A stretch of DNA of 34,858 nucleotides from contig CAJXRU010000032.1 in the NCBI GenBank assembly GCA_913060565.1, positions 1 to 34,858 on the forward strand, read 5' to 3'. Under the pieces are notes generated by a model. That model searched no databases and was not told the origin of the DNA. It saw only the letters and a program-made list of their open reading frames with translations. Origin of the DNA: an uncultured Gammaproteobacteria bacterium (GTDB taxonomy: Bacteria; Pseudomonadota; Gammaproteobacteria; Enterobacterales; Psychrobiaceae). The stretch's first letter is position 1. The number at the start of each line of letters is the position of its first letter. A program made the position numbers and the translations under genes. Below are positions 18,202-26,757 of the stretch, piece after piece.

Positions 18202-18585
18202 ATGGCGAATAAAGAAATTATTGCAACAGACAATGCTCCCGCAGCTATTGGTACTTACAGCCAGGCTGTAAAAGTCGATAACACTGTTTATCTGTCAGGT
18301 CAGATCCCATTAGTTCCATCAACGATGGAAATGGTTAGCGAAGATTTTGAAGCACAAGTAGTTCAAGTGTTTGACAACTTAACAGCAGTGACTAAAGCCG
18401 CTGGCGGTAATATGAATGATATCGTCAAACTTAATATCTTCATGACTGACTTAAGTAACTTCGCAACAGTTAATGATGTTATGTCTCGTTACTTTGAACA
18501 GCCTTATCCGGCACGTGCTGCCATTGAAGTAAGTGCACTGCCAAAAGGTAGCCAAGTAGAAATGGATGGCGTAATGGTGCTTTAA
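18202..18585 (+). CDS. ridA: RidA family reactive imine/enamine deaminase
   Basis: This 127-residue protein has the RidA/YjgF/UK114 signatures: the N-terminal [26 protein letters not shown], the central [14 protein letters not shown] and [13 protein letters not shown], and the C-terminal [24 protein letters not shown], which contains the conserved substrate-binding Arg and Glu. RidA hydrolyses the 2-aminoacrylate-type imines released by PLP enzymes such as threonine/serine dehydratases. It follows spoT by 20 bases and ends at a strong terminator, so it is probably the last gene of the gmk/rpoZ operon. In E. coli this slot is taken by trmH, which is absent here. Confidence 0.95.
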   Translation: MANKEIIATDNAPAAIGTYSQAVKVDNTVYLSGQIPLVPSTMEMVSEDFEAQVVQVFDNLTAVTKAAGGNMNDIVKLNIFMTDLSNFATVNDVMSRYFEQPYPARAAIEVSALPKGSQVEMDGVMVL

Positions 18586-18604
18586 ACCACCTTTCACGAC
18601 TCAT

Positions 18605-18642
18605 TAAAAAAGCCCAAATAACTGTGTTATTTGGGCTTTTTG
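18605..18642. terminator. Strong bidirectional terminator between ridA and the nuclease gene
   Basis: AAAAAGCCCAAATAAC pairs perfectly with GTTATTTGGGCTTTTT over a three-base loop. The A-run and T-run on either side allow it to serve both convergent genes. Confidence 0.92.
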
Positions 18643-18667
18643 TTTATTTGCTATCTGAAATTAGTCA

Positions 18668-21052
18668 TTAAAACCAAAATTTAGAGAACAGAGATTGTAA
18701 CCAAGCGAAGTAAGCTAAAATTCGTTTGATATAAGCAATGGCTGCAGCAATTGCAGGATGAATTGGAGCGGGTTTTGCTTCAATAGCAATAGACACGCTC
18801 TTTTCAACCGATAACTCACCATCAGATACGACTAGTGCAAATGCTACCGTTGTATCTTCATCAACTTCTGGCGCAGTAAAGCTTAATGTCGCAGTTGTTG
18901 CATCGAATGCAACAGCAGGACCTGCTGTTTGTGTCCATAGATAAGTTAACTCATCACCTTGCTCATCGGCAGCAGTCGCAGTTACCGATACTGATTCACC
19001 TTCCGTCACAGCATCAACTGTTGGAATGTCTAACGTTGGTGCAGTATTTACGATTGGTGCATCACCACAAGAGGCGCCAAAGATTTGTTGAACCCATTCT
19101 GGACGATCGATAAACGGATTACGGTTACCTTGGAACTCATATACCACGGTGTTGCGGTTGCGTTCCCAATCGCTCACAGGATCCGCTTGATGCCAAGCAT
19201 AAAGCGTACAAAGTTTACCTAATTCAGGAGAACCGTTTTCAGTACCAACGCGATCGACTAATACAAGATCAGGCGTGTTGTCTGAAGCAGCACCTTCATA
19301 ACGCACATCCATATAGAACAGCATACGTGCTACGTCACCTTTCATGGTGTCGCGAGGCTCAAATGAATCACCATCTTTTGCATTTTCAGGTGCTTCAGTA
19401 ATTGGCGTACCGCCATTATCAAAGTCTAAGTTACTGCGCTCTGAGTTAACTGATGCATCAGCAGGACGAAGATGGTGTGCATCCGTGTAAGCAAACTGAC
19501 CTTGGTCAGGGAAGCCATGACTCTTAGCCCATACGTGCTCACGGTTCCAAGCGTCACCACTATTACCGATTTTACCTGCATTCAAGCCTTTACCGATTGA
19601 ACGACCCGTGTAAATTTCAATAACCTTACCAGCATCATTTGGATCTTCATCTGAATGCGTAACGACAGTCCAAACTTCACTGTAAGTTAATTTCTTCTGA
19701 TCTTTAGTGATATCTTGGTTAATCGCGCCACGTAGTTCGTCATCAGAAGCGACTAATGCATTAGCGTAATAAACGTTTTCATTGTACGTTGCACGATCAG
19801 CAATTTTAGCGACTGTTGGACAGTTAGTACATTCATCATCATTTGGTTGAACCTCAGGAACACGCTCAACATCAGGACAAACTTGGTCGCCAAAACAGCC
19901 TAGGCCATCACTAGTGTCTTTTGGTAGAACAATCCACTCACTGACACCAACACCTGGATATTCGTCACCAACGATTTTATCACCAGCAACAACACTATTC
20001 TTACGACGAAGTGTTTTATCTTTACTGTTGAAATCACCATTTGACCATGAAGTACCTGGATCACTACCGTATTGACCAAAGCTATCAACTACTGCACCGT
20101 TTAATAGTAATAAAATAGCGTCATCACCATTAAATGCCGTAACGTTCGATTCAATACCATCGGCAATTTTGAATGCGTTTGCAGCGCCTTTGTTATAAAT
20201 AACTAAGGTACCTTGAGAAGCTAATGCACCTGATAAATCAAGCGTGTATTTTGCGTCAGTTGCGCCATTTGAATACATCGCAATTGAATAGCCAGCAAGG
20301 TCTAATTCTGTCGCTGCAGTGTTCGCAATTTCAATCGCTTTGTTAAAGCTACCGCCCTCAATGTATTCAGAGAATACTAACGGCGATTCAGCAGTTGGTA
20401 ATTCTACTGGCGGTGTTGGCTCAACAGGATCAACAGGATCAACTGGTGGAGTAACACTACCGTCACAGGCTTCAACGCCATCACAACCTAAACCGTTTGC
20501 TGTATCTTTCTCAAATACTTGCCATTGTTGCTCTAACGCAGGAAATGCATCATCCACAATAACATCGCCAGTAACTACACTCTCAAGACGTCGCAAGGTT
20601 CTATCCTGAGTCGCGAAGCCATTTGGACCATTCCACGATGAACCAGGATCAGTACCGACTTGACCAAAGCTATCAACAACAGCGCCGTTTAGGGTCAGCG
20701 TTAATGCATCATCACCATTGAAAAAGGTAACAGATGATTCGATACCTTGTGGTGCAGGCTTTTTAAATGAATCTGTTGCGCGGCTATTGTAGATGACTAA
20801 GCTAGCACCAGCTGCTAATTCACCTGTTAATTCTTGTGGATTGCGGGCATCAGTTCCACCATTAGAGTGAAGATTTAATACGTACCCTGTTAAGTCTAAT
20901 GATTGTGAACCACGGTTAGTTAGTTCAACGGCTTTATTATTACTACCGCCTTCAACATACTCAGTAATAATCAAATCTGCTTGTGCGGCAGTTGATACGC
21001 CAAGTGCTAAAGCTAATGCACTTAATTGTAGCTTGTTAGTTATTTTCATCAT
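18668..21052 (-). CDS. Secreted endonuclease I-family nuclease with two lamin-tail domains
   Basis: This 794-residue exported protein has a signal peptide (MMKITNKLQLSALALALGVSTAAQA). Two tandem lamin-tail-like repeats follow, starting LIITEYVEGGSNNKAVEL and LVFSEYIEGGSFNKAIEI. Each ends in a W-V...DT..GLGC segment, and they are joined by an acidic Pro-rich linker. The catalytic domain is endonuclease I type (PF04231): WNREHVWAKSHGF and DAHHLRPADASVNSERSNLDFD supply the metal-binding histidines and asparagine. A PKD/Ig-like domain (about 690-765) precedes a hydrophobic-aromatic tail. It probably degrades extracellular DNA for nutrients or biofilm release. I chose the ATG at 21052 because it directly opens the signal peptide and lies just after a good promoter; a longer frame starts at 21136. 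No GlyGly-CTERM sorting tail is visible. Confidence 0.9.
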   Translation of the reverse strand: MMKITNKLQLSALALALGVSTAAQADLIITEYVEGGSNNKAVELTNRGSQSLDLTGYVLNLHSNGGTDARNPQELTGELAAGASLVIYNSRATDSFKKPAPQGIESSVTFFNGDDALTLTLNGAVVDSFGQVGTDPGSSWNGPNGFATQDRTLRRLESVVTGDVIVDDAFPALEQQWQVFEKDTANGLGCDGVEACDGSVTPPVDPVDPVEPTPPVELPTAESPLVFSEYIEGGSFNKAIEIANTAATELDLAGYSIAMYSNGATDAKYTLDLSGALASQGTLVIYNKGAANAFKIADGIESNVTAFNGDDAILLLLNGAVVDSFGQYGSDPGTSWSNGDFNSKDKTLRRKNSVVAGDKIVGDEYPGVGVSEWIVLPKDTSDGLGCFGDQVCPDVERVPEVQPNDDECTNCPTVAKIADRATYNENVYYANALVASDDELRGAINQDITKDQKKLTYSEVWTVVTHSDEDPNDAGKVIEIYTGRSIGKGLNAGKIGNSGDAWNREHVWAKSHGFPDQGQFAYTDAHHLRPADASVNSERSNLDFDNGGTPITEAPENAKDGDSFEPRDTMKGDVARMLFYMDVRYEGAASDNTPDLVLVDRVGTENGSPELGKLCTLYAWHQADPVSDWERNRNTVVYEFQGNRNPFIDRPEWVQQIFGASCGDAPIVNTAPTLDIPTVDAVTEGESVSVTATAADEQGDELTYLWTQTAGPAVAFDATTATLSFTAPEVDEDTTVAFALVVSDGELSVEKSVSIAIEAKPAPIHPAIAAAIAYIKRILAYFAWLQSLFSKFWF

Positions 21053-21067
21053 TGGATTCCATGATTT

Positions 21068-21095
21068 TTTATAATGCGTTAAACGCGTTTGTAAA
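21068..21095 (-). promoter_or_regulatory. Putative sigma-70 promoter for the nuclease gene
   Basis: On the minus strand TTTACA (21095-21090) and TATAAA (21073-21068) are separated by 16 bases, each a 5/6 match. The palindrome AAACGCGTTT lies between them and could hold an operator. The predicted transcript start is only about nine bases before the ATG at 21052, an unusually short leader, so the promoter remains tentative. Confidence 0.4.
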
Positions 21096-21136
21096 ATTGG
21101 CATTGATATTTGCCCAGCTACTGAGCAATAAAACAT

Positions 21137-21567
21137 CAGAAGAAAAGTTAATTTTTCTTAATTTCCCAATTTTCAGGCATTTAACCTAAGTCCCAAAGCA
21201 TTGTCCACAGACCAAAATCAGTACAAAAGAACCACGAATGATTTATTTAAATATAAAGGGTTGAATTAAATAACATTATCAAAACCAAGCAATGATTATT
21301 ACAATATTGCAACATATCAAATGCGTGACAGGCATCACACAGACATTCAAACAGAATAAAAAACAACCTACTTTTCAAGGGCTAGTTCACATATCAATAA
21401 CCTGTCACTAGTGACAGATATTTACCTGCAAAACATGTTAATCAATTGTTAACATGATAATTCCCTAATTTCCCGATACTCGATGTAATATTTTGTCACA
21501 GCTAGCACTTGCGATTTAATCACACGGCGTATATTGTCAAACAACACTAAGCTCGACTAAGAAATCA
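21137..21567. other. Divergent intergenic region between the nuclease and recG
   Basis: This AT-rich stretch of about 430 bases holds no supportable gene. It contains two symmetric elements: a perfect 16-bp palindrome CTGTCACTAGTGACAG (21402-21417) and an inverted repeat with 8-bp arms, CATGTTAA and TTAACATG, around a 7-base centre (21434-21456). A TATATT at 21530-21535 could be the -10 of recG, with TTGCGA 15 bases upstream, which is short spacing. Both genes read outward from here, so the elements may regulate one or both. Confidence 0.6.
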
Positions 21568-23649
21568 ATGTTACATCGCACCAGCATGCTTACTTCACCT
21601 CTCACCGATCTCAAAGGCGTTGGTGACAAAATGGCGCAACGTCTCGAAAAAATAGGTTTAAGAACAATTGAAGACATGCTGTTTCATTTACCTAGTCGAT
21701 ACGAAGATCGCACCAAGCTTTATTTTCTCAACCAGTTAGTGCCCGGTGACCACGTCAGCTTTATTGCAACAATCGAACATTGCGAGTTAACCAACGGTCG
21801 TCGTCGCATGTTAATTTGTCACGTGAGTGACGATTTTGGGCGTGCTTCGTTGTTATTTTTTAATTTCGCTGCCAGTCAAAAGAATGCGCTCCAGGCCGGA
21901 CGAAAAATACGTTGTTTTGGCGAGATTAAACGCGGTAGCCGTGGTATTGAGATTGTTCACCCCGAATACAAGTTTGTTGACGAATATAGTCAAATCGAAA
22001 CCCAAGAATCATTAACAGCGGTTTATCCAACTACCGATGGCGTTAAGCAAATCACCATGCGAAATATCGCGCAACAAGCAGTAGATTATTTAAAGCGTTT
22101 CGAGATAACAGATCTTTTACCACCAAATCTCTATGCACAACAATCAACATTAAAAGAAGCACTTTTATATATCCATCAGCCGCCACCAGAAGCAGATGTA
22201 GAGCTATTGACCATAGGTCAACACCCAATGCAACAGCGCTTAGCCCTAGAAGAGCTAATTGCTCATAATCTTTCTATGTTGCAAGCTAAACAACAAACAC
22301 AAAAGCTTAAATCGGTCATCATTAATCCAATTAATCCACTTGAGAAAAAACTGCTATCTTCATTGCCTTTTTCGCCGACTAATGCGCAGCAACGCGTCAT
22401 TAGCGAAATAAAGCAAGACATGACGTTAGAACAACCGATGATGCGATTAGTGCAAGGAGATGTTGGCTCAGGAAAAACACTGGTTGCAGCATTGGCATCA
22501 CTTGGCCCACTGTCGCAAGGTCATCAAGTTGTATTAATGGCGCCTACAGAACTATTAGCAGAACAACATGCCATTAACTTCGAGCACTGGTTAGCTCCTT
22601 TAGGGCTTAAAGTTGGTTGGTTGGCGGGTAAACTAAAAGGAAAGAAACGCGAGAAAACAATGCAGGAAATTGCTGATGGCACTGTCAATATGATTGTCGG
22701 CACCCATGCTGTTTTTCAACCTGACGTCAATTATCACAATCTCGCCTTAGTCATTATTGACGAACAACACAGGTTTGGCGTGCAACAACGCCTCGCATTG
22801 CGAGAAAAAGGATTGCACAACAATTGCTATCCTCACCAACTTGTCATGACAGCCACCCCTATACCTCGCACCCTAGCAATGACAGCCTATGCCGATCTAG
22901 ACACGTCAGTCATTGATGAACTCCCGCCAGGGAGAACTCCTGTGAAAACTGTAGCCATTGGCGATATGAGACGAGATGAAGTCATCGAACGCGTAAAGAA
23001 CGCTTGTCTCAATGGCCGTCAAAGTTATTGGGTATGCACCCTGATTGATGAATCCGAAGTACTACAATGTCAGGCAGCAGAGCAAACGGCAACGGAACTA
23101 ACTGCGTTATTAACAGACTTAAAAGTAGGTTTGGTTCATGGCCGGATGAGCGCCAAAGAAAAACAAATGGTAATGGAATCATTTAAGCAAGGCGACATTC
23201 ATCTTCTAGTTGCTACAACTGTCATTGAAGTAGGTGTTGATGTTCCTAATGCAAGCCTAATGATTATTGAAAACCCAGAACGCCTTGGCTTAGCTCAACT
23301 TCATCAGCTACGTGGACGTGTCGGTCGCGGCAGTGTTGAAAGCCATTGTGTCTTGTTATACAAAACACCGTTATCTTATACCGCAAACAAACGGTTAGGC
23401 GTGCTGAGAGAAACCAATGACGGTTTTGTCATTGCGCAAAAGGATCTTGAAATTCGTGGGCCCGGCGAAGTATTGGGCACCAAGCAAACCGGCCTAGCAG
23501 ATTTAAAAATTGCTGATTTAGTTAGAGATCAGCAATTAGTACCACAGGTTGGCTACTTAGCTAATCAGTTAATTATTCATTACCCACAGTGGGTTGGCCC
23601 CATTGTAAAACGCTGGCTTGGGAATAAAAGTCACTTTAGCCAAGCGTAA
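21568..23649 (+). CDS. recG: ATP-dependent DNA helicase RecG
   Basis: This 693-residue protein is full length for RecG. An N-terminal wedge/OB domain (SPLTDLKGVGDKMAQRLEKIG, LPSRYEDRTKLYFL, CHVSDDFGRASLLFFN) precedes two helicase lobes. These carry Walker A QGDVGSGKT, the DEQH box IIDEQHRFGVQQR, TATPIPRTLAM, GLVHGRMSAKEK, VATTVIEVGVDVPNA and LHQLRGRVGRG. RecG reverses stalled forks and unwinds branched DNA such as Holliday junctions and R-loops. The ATG at 21568 has only a weak ribosome binding site; an internal ATG at 21586 is possible. In E. coli recG follows spoT-trmH directly; here the nuclease gene intervenes. A DUF3014 gene follows after 13 bases. Confidence 0.96.
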   Translation: MLHRTSMLTSPLTDLKGVGDKMAQRLEKIGLRTIEDMLFHLPSRYEDRTKLYFLNQLVPGDHVSFIATIEHCELTNGRRRMLICHVSDDFGRASLLFFNFAASQKNALQAGRKIRCFGEIKRGSRGIEIVHPEYKFVDEYSQIETQESLTAVYPTTDGVKQITMRNIAQQAVDYLKRFEITDLLPPNLYAQQSTLKEALLYIHQPPPEADVELLTIGQHPMQQRLALEELIAHNLSMLQAKQQTQKLKSVIINPINPLEKKLLSSLPFSPTNAQQRVISEIKQDMTLEQPMMRLVQGDVGSGKTLVAALASLGPLSQGHQVVLMAPTELLAEQHAINFEHWLAPLGLKVGWLAGKLKGKKREKTMQEIADGTVNMIVGTHAVFQPDVNYHNLALVIIDEQHRFGVQQRLALREKGLHNNCYPHQLVMTATPIPRTLAMTAYADLDTSVIDELPPGRTPVKTVAIGDMRRDEVIERVKNACLNGRQSYWVCTLIDESEVLQCQAAEQTATELTALLTDLKVGLVHGRMSAKEKQMVMESFKQGDIHLLVATTVIEVGVDVPNASLMIIENPERLGLAQLHQLRGRVGRGSVESHCVLLYKTPLSYTANKRLGVLRETNDGFVIAQKDLEIRGPGEVLGTKQTGLADLKIADLVRDQQLVPQVGYLANQLIIHYPQWVGPIVKRWLGNKSHFSQA

Positions 23650-23662
23650 CGAGGATTTATTT

Positions 23663-24568
23663 ATGCAAGAAAATCAAAGCTCAACAGAAACAAAAGCGCC
23701 AATGAAAATTTACGCGATTGGCGCATTAATTTTAGTGTCAGCGGTTGCTGGTGTTATCATCCTCAATGAAAAAACACCTCCACCAGCAACACCGATCGAA
23801 ATTGTTGAACCCAAAGTTATACCAGCGGCAGAAATTGAAGTCGAACCCACGCCAGAGCCAATTGCTGAACCCACAAAGATTACTGAAGAAAAAGCGGTAA
23901 TTCCTGAAGTAGTAGCAACAGAAATCATAGAGCCTGAAATTGAGCCGGAGCCAGAACCAGAGCCGCTTCCTAAGTTGGATGAGTCAGATACATTAGCTAT
24001 TGATAAAGCAAAGGAACTATCTTGGCTGCCAACGGCAACTAACCATTTAAATAATAAAGATTTAATAAGAAATTTCGTCACTTTTGTTGATAATGCATCC
24101 CGCGGTGATTTAGCGGCTAAATTTAGTCCGATCTTATCCCCCAGTGCTAAGTTTTCAATTAATGAAATCGAACAAGAGATGTATATCGATCCAGAAAGTT
24201 ATGAACGTTATACGCCGTATGTCGACACCATCAATTCTCTCAACGTTGATATGGCAATGAATGCCTTGGTATTCATGACACCACTCATTGATGAAGCGTA
24301 TATGGAACTTGGCTATGAACAAGGTGCTTTTGCTAACACATTAGGTCTCGCGTTGGATGAAATGTTGCAAGCGCCAGTCATTAGAAATCCAATTAAAGTT
24401 GTTGCACCATCGGCGATGTACAAATACGCAGATCCACAACTAGAAGGTTTATCTGATATTCAAAAGTTAATGTTAAGAATGGGGCCAGACAACATCACCA
24501 AACTGCGCCCTAAATTACAACAAATTCAAGGCGCTTTAGAACAGCTAAAAGATAAGGCTCAAGACTAG
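23663..24568 (+). CDS. DUF3014 domain membrane-anchored protein
   Basis: The protein (301 residues) starts at the ATG at 23663, where GAGGA lies seven bases upstream; an upstream in-frame ATG would overlap recG and lacks this. It has a short cytoplasmic N-terminus, one transmembrane helix (IYAIGALILVSAVAGVIILN, about 16-35), a long Pro/Glu-rich linker with EPEPEPEP, and a conserved C-terminal domain of DUF3014 type beginning near WLPTATNHLNNKDLIRNFVTFVDNASRGDLA. The linker suggests a domain held away from the membrane in the periplasm. Its function is not known. It is probably co-transcribed with recG. Its TAG stop lies within a CTAG also used by the convergent gene. Confidence 0.82.
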   Translation: MQENQSSTETKAPMKIYAIGALILVSAVAGVIILNEKTPPPATPIEIVEPKVIPAAEIEVEPTPEPIAEPTKITEEKAVIPEVVATEIIEPEIEPEPEPEPLPKLDESDTLAIDKAKELSWLPTATNHLNNKDLIRNFVTFVDNASRGDLAAKFSPILSPSAKFSINEIEQEMYIDPESYERYTPYVDTINSLNVDMAMNALVFMTPLIDEAYMELGYEQGAFANTLGLALDEMLQAPVIRNPIKVVAPSAMYKYADPQLEGLSDIQKLMLRMGPDNITKLRPKLQQIQGALEQLKDKAQD

Positions 24569-25341
24569 GGTAAAATTACATAGCGTCCAATAAATTGGGC
24601 GCTAGCTTCTTCACTATCACCTTGATACATGTTCACTTTAAGTTCAATGCGGTATTTATTACCTTGTTCAAGTACTGAAAAATCACTTAATGATATAGTT
24701 TCTTCAACAACGCCTCGTGGTGACTCAGTAATGGGTTTTCGATACTTAATATCACCAGACGCTAAAACTATAGAACCGCTAACGCCAGCCTGTTGAGCAC
24801 GCAAATGAATAAGCCCCCAACCGGTCAAAACAGCTTGCGAGTAGATAGCACCGGCAAACATGCTTTGATGTACATTAATGCTGTTCTCCATATCAGCACA
24901 AGTTTCAACGCGCGATGCATCATTAAAGGTAATATCTAATCCTAAAAATTCAGTAACAGGAATCCCCTGATGCCATGTCTCTACCAATCGTTGTTTTGCT
25001 GCTGGCAATAACAAACAATAATCGCCATTGCCGAGCTTTTCAAAACCAAGCGATTGCCAAAAACCGAAGTCGCCATGGCTAGTTAGACGTTCGACACTGT
25101 TAGCTTTCGCTGATTCAATCAAACGAGTGACTATCTGTTTTCCTAACCCTTGCCCTCGATGTTCAGGAGCTACTACTACATCGACATGAGCAACATTATC
25201 GTCATCATTTAATAATCCAGCCCCCAGAATATAATCGCCATCAGATGCCACCATGTAATCTTGCTGACGTAACTCATAATTAGCCATAAACTGGCATAAT
25301 CTTAAGTTATCGCAAGGTAGAACATTCCAGTTTATTGTCAT
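24565..25341 (-). CDS. madA: YiiD/MadA-type GNAT plus hot-dog protein
   Basis: This 258-residue two-domain protein resembles E. coli YiiD. The N-terminal half is a GNAT acetyltransferase fold with the acetyl-CoA loop VVAPEHRGQGLGKQIV (about 55-70). The C-terminal half, from about 115, is a YiiD_C hot-dog domain with NSINVHQSMFAGAIYSQAVLTGWGLIHL and GSIVLASGDIKYRKPI. E. coli YiiD has been reported to be a malonyl-ACP decarboxylase (MadA) that supports FabH-independent initiation of fatty acid synthesis, the activity residing in the hot-dog domain. That function here is by homology only. The N-terminal half is shorter than in E. coli. It lies 4 bases after dtd, as in E. coli, where dtd and yiiD are also neighbours. 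Confidence 0.8.
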   Translation of the reverse strand: MTINWNVLPCDNLRLCQFMANYELRQQDYMVASDGDYILGAGLLNDDDNVAHVDVVVAPEHRGQGLGKQIVTRLIESAKANSVERLTSHGDFGFWQSLGFEKLGNGDYCLLLPAAKQRLVETWHQGIPVTEFLGLDITFNDASRVETCADMENSINVHQSMFAGAIYSQAVLTGWGLIHLRAQQAGVSGSIVLASGDIKYRKPITESPRGVVEETISLSDFSVLEQGNKYRIELKVNMYQGDSEEASAQFIGRYVILP

Positions 25342-25345
25342 TAAA

Positions 25346-25783
25346 TTAAACCTTTAGTGAAAAAGTTACAGGACCATCGTTAACTAAAGAAACCTGCATA
25401 TCAGCACCAAACTCTCCAGTTTGGGTATCAAAGCTCATTGCTTTACTCTGCGCCACAAAATATTCATATAACGATTTAGCATCACTGGGTGTCGCTGCAG
25501 CAGAAAAACCAGGACGTAATCCCTTACTCGTGTCCGCAGCTAAGGTGAATTGAGATACCACCAACAGCTCACCTTCGATGTCTTTAAGACTTAAATTCAT
25601 TTTGTCTTCTGCGTCATTAAAAATGCGATAACTCACCACTTTTTTTAATAGTTTATCAGCCAGAGCCTGAGTATCATCTCTCTCTACGCCCAGCAGTACT
25701 AATAAACCTTGCTTAATTTCACCAATCGATTGGTTATCGACTTCTACTTTTGCTTGTTTTACTCGTTGAATTAACGCAATCAT
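25346..25783 (-). CDS. dtd: D-aminoacyl-tRNA deacylase
   Basis: This 145-residue protein has exactly the E. coli Dtd length. It removes D-amino acids (and glycine mischarged on tRNA-Ala) from tRNA, protecting translation. The two catalytic signatures are present: [20 protein letters not shown] in the middle and the C-terminal [15 protein letters not shown]. Conserved openings [15 protein letters not shown] and [12 protein letters not shown] also match. It lies 8 bases after pip and 4 bases before the YiiD-like gene, so it is probably translated from a polycistronic message; its own ribosome binding site is weak. Confidence 0.97.
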   Translation of the reverse strand: MIALIQRVKQAKVEVDNQSIGEIKQGLLVLLGVERDDTQALADKLLKKVVSYRIFNDAEDKMNLSLKDIEGELLVVSQFTLAADTSKGLRPGFSAAATPSDAKSLYEYFVAQSKAMSFDTQTGEFGADMQVSLVNDGPVTFSLKV

Positions 25784-25791
25784 TTTTTAAT

Positions 25792-26757
25792 CTATACTCT
25801 TTTACTTAACCAGTTTGCCATATTATTAGAGCCTTGAATCAGTGCATCAACAACACCAATTTCACTACTAGAATGCCCTGCGCCAGGTACAATTTGTAAC
25901 TGACAATTAGGCCACTGCTGTGCCAACATTTGTGACCCTTCTAATTTGCACACCATATCATAACGACCATGAATCAAAATGCAGTCCAGGTGCTTTATTT
26001 TATCTATATTATCAATGATATGATTGTCAGGCATAAAACATTTATTTTTATAAAAGTAACTTTCGATGCGCGCTAAAGCCAATGATTTCTTGCCAAGACC
26101 AAAGCGCTCTTTCGCCACTTTAGGTGGTACCAAATGAGACAAACTGCCCTTCCAAATTGACCATTGCTGTGCGGCAGCAAGTTGCTCAAATTCGCTGCCA
26201 TGTTGAAACGCATTACAATAAGCTAGCACAGGGTCTAAAGTATCAGATCGCTCTAGTCGTTCACTAAACTCCGCGTAATGATCAGGAAATATTTGTGCCG
26301 CTCCACCATGAGGAGCAAAACGCCATTGTAAATCTTGTCGGCGTCCTAAAAATGGACTACGTAAAATAAACCCCACCACATGTTCAGCATAACGAAATCC
26401 GTATCGTAATCCTAACTGCGCTCCCCAAGAACCACCGCATACCAGCCATTTATCGATGCCTAAAAATTGCCTAATAGTATCAATATCGTCAATTAACGCC
26501 TGAGCATTATTGTCTCGTAACTCGCCATAAGGCGTTGATTGTCCACAACCTCGTTGATCAAACGTCACCATTCGATAATGTTTTGGATCAAAAAATTGGG
26601 TTAAACGGGGACTGCGTCCCCCACCGGGGCCACCGTGTAAGATAACAACCGGAATACCATTGGGATTACCAGTTTGAGCAATGCTTAATGTATGAATAGC
26701 GGAAACCGTTAAAGATTGCTCATCAAACGGTTTTATCTCCGGAAACAACGCGTTCAT
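25792..26757 (-). CDS. pip: Proline iminopeptidase
   Basis: This 321-residue alpha/beta-hydrolase of peptidase family S33 cleaves N-terminal proline from peptides. Visible motifs are the oxyanion region VVILHGGPGGGRSPRLTQFFDP, TFDQRGCGQSTPYGELRDN, the nucleophile elbow CGGSWGAQLGL (catalytic Ser), ILIHGRYDMV (acid Asp) and PGAGHS (catalytic His). There is no signal peptide, so it should be cytoplasmic. AAGGAG lies eight bases before the ATG. Its start overlaps the end of the upstream rbn-like gene by 35 bases, so the two are translationally linked. Confidence 0.94.
   Translation of the reverse strand: MNALFPEIKPFDEQSLTVSAIHTLSIAQTGNPNGIPVVILHGGPGGGRSPRLTQFFDPKHYRMVTFDQRGCGQSTPYGELRDNNAQALIDDIDTIRQFLGIDKWLVCGGSWGAQLGLRYGFRYAEHVVGFILRSPFLGRRQDLQWRFAPHGGAAQIFPDHYAEFSERLERSDTLDPVLAYCNAFQHGSEFEQLAAAQQWSIWKGSLSHLVPPKVAKERFGLGKKSLALARIESYFYKNKCFMPDNHIIDNIDKIKHLDCILIHGRYDMVCKLEGSQMLAQQWPNCQLQIVPGAGHSSSEIGVVDALIQGSNNMANWLSKRV

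Noticed and set aside
20410-20445. Short tandem repeat of about 9 bases (GGATCAACA-like units), with a Gly/Ser/Thr-rich frame on the other strand
   Set aside because: It encodes the Asp-Pro-Val linker between lamin-tail domains of the nuclease on the minus strand. The opposite frame is a shadow.
21053-21136. 28-residue extension of the nuclease
   Set aside because: It would place the signal peptide internally and run through the likely promoter.
23880-23980. Glycine/serine repeat frame on the minus strand
   Set aside because: It is the complement of the Pro/Glu-rich linker of the DUF3014 protein, which has a start, ribosome binding site and recognisable domain.
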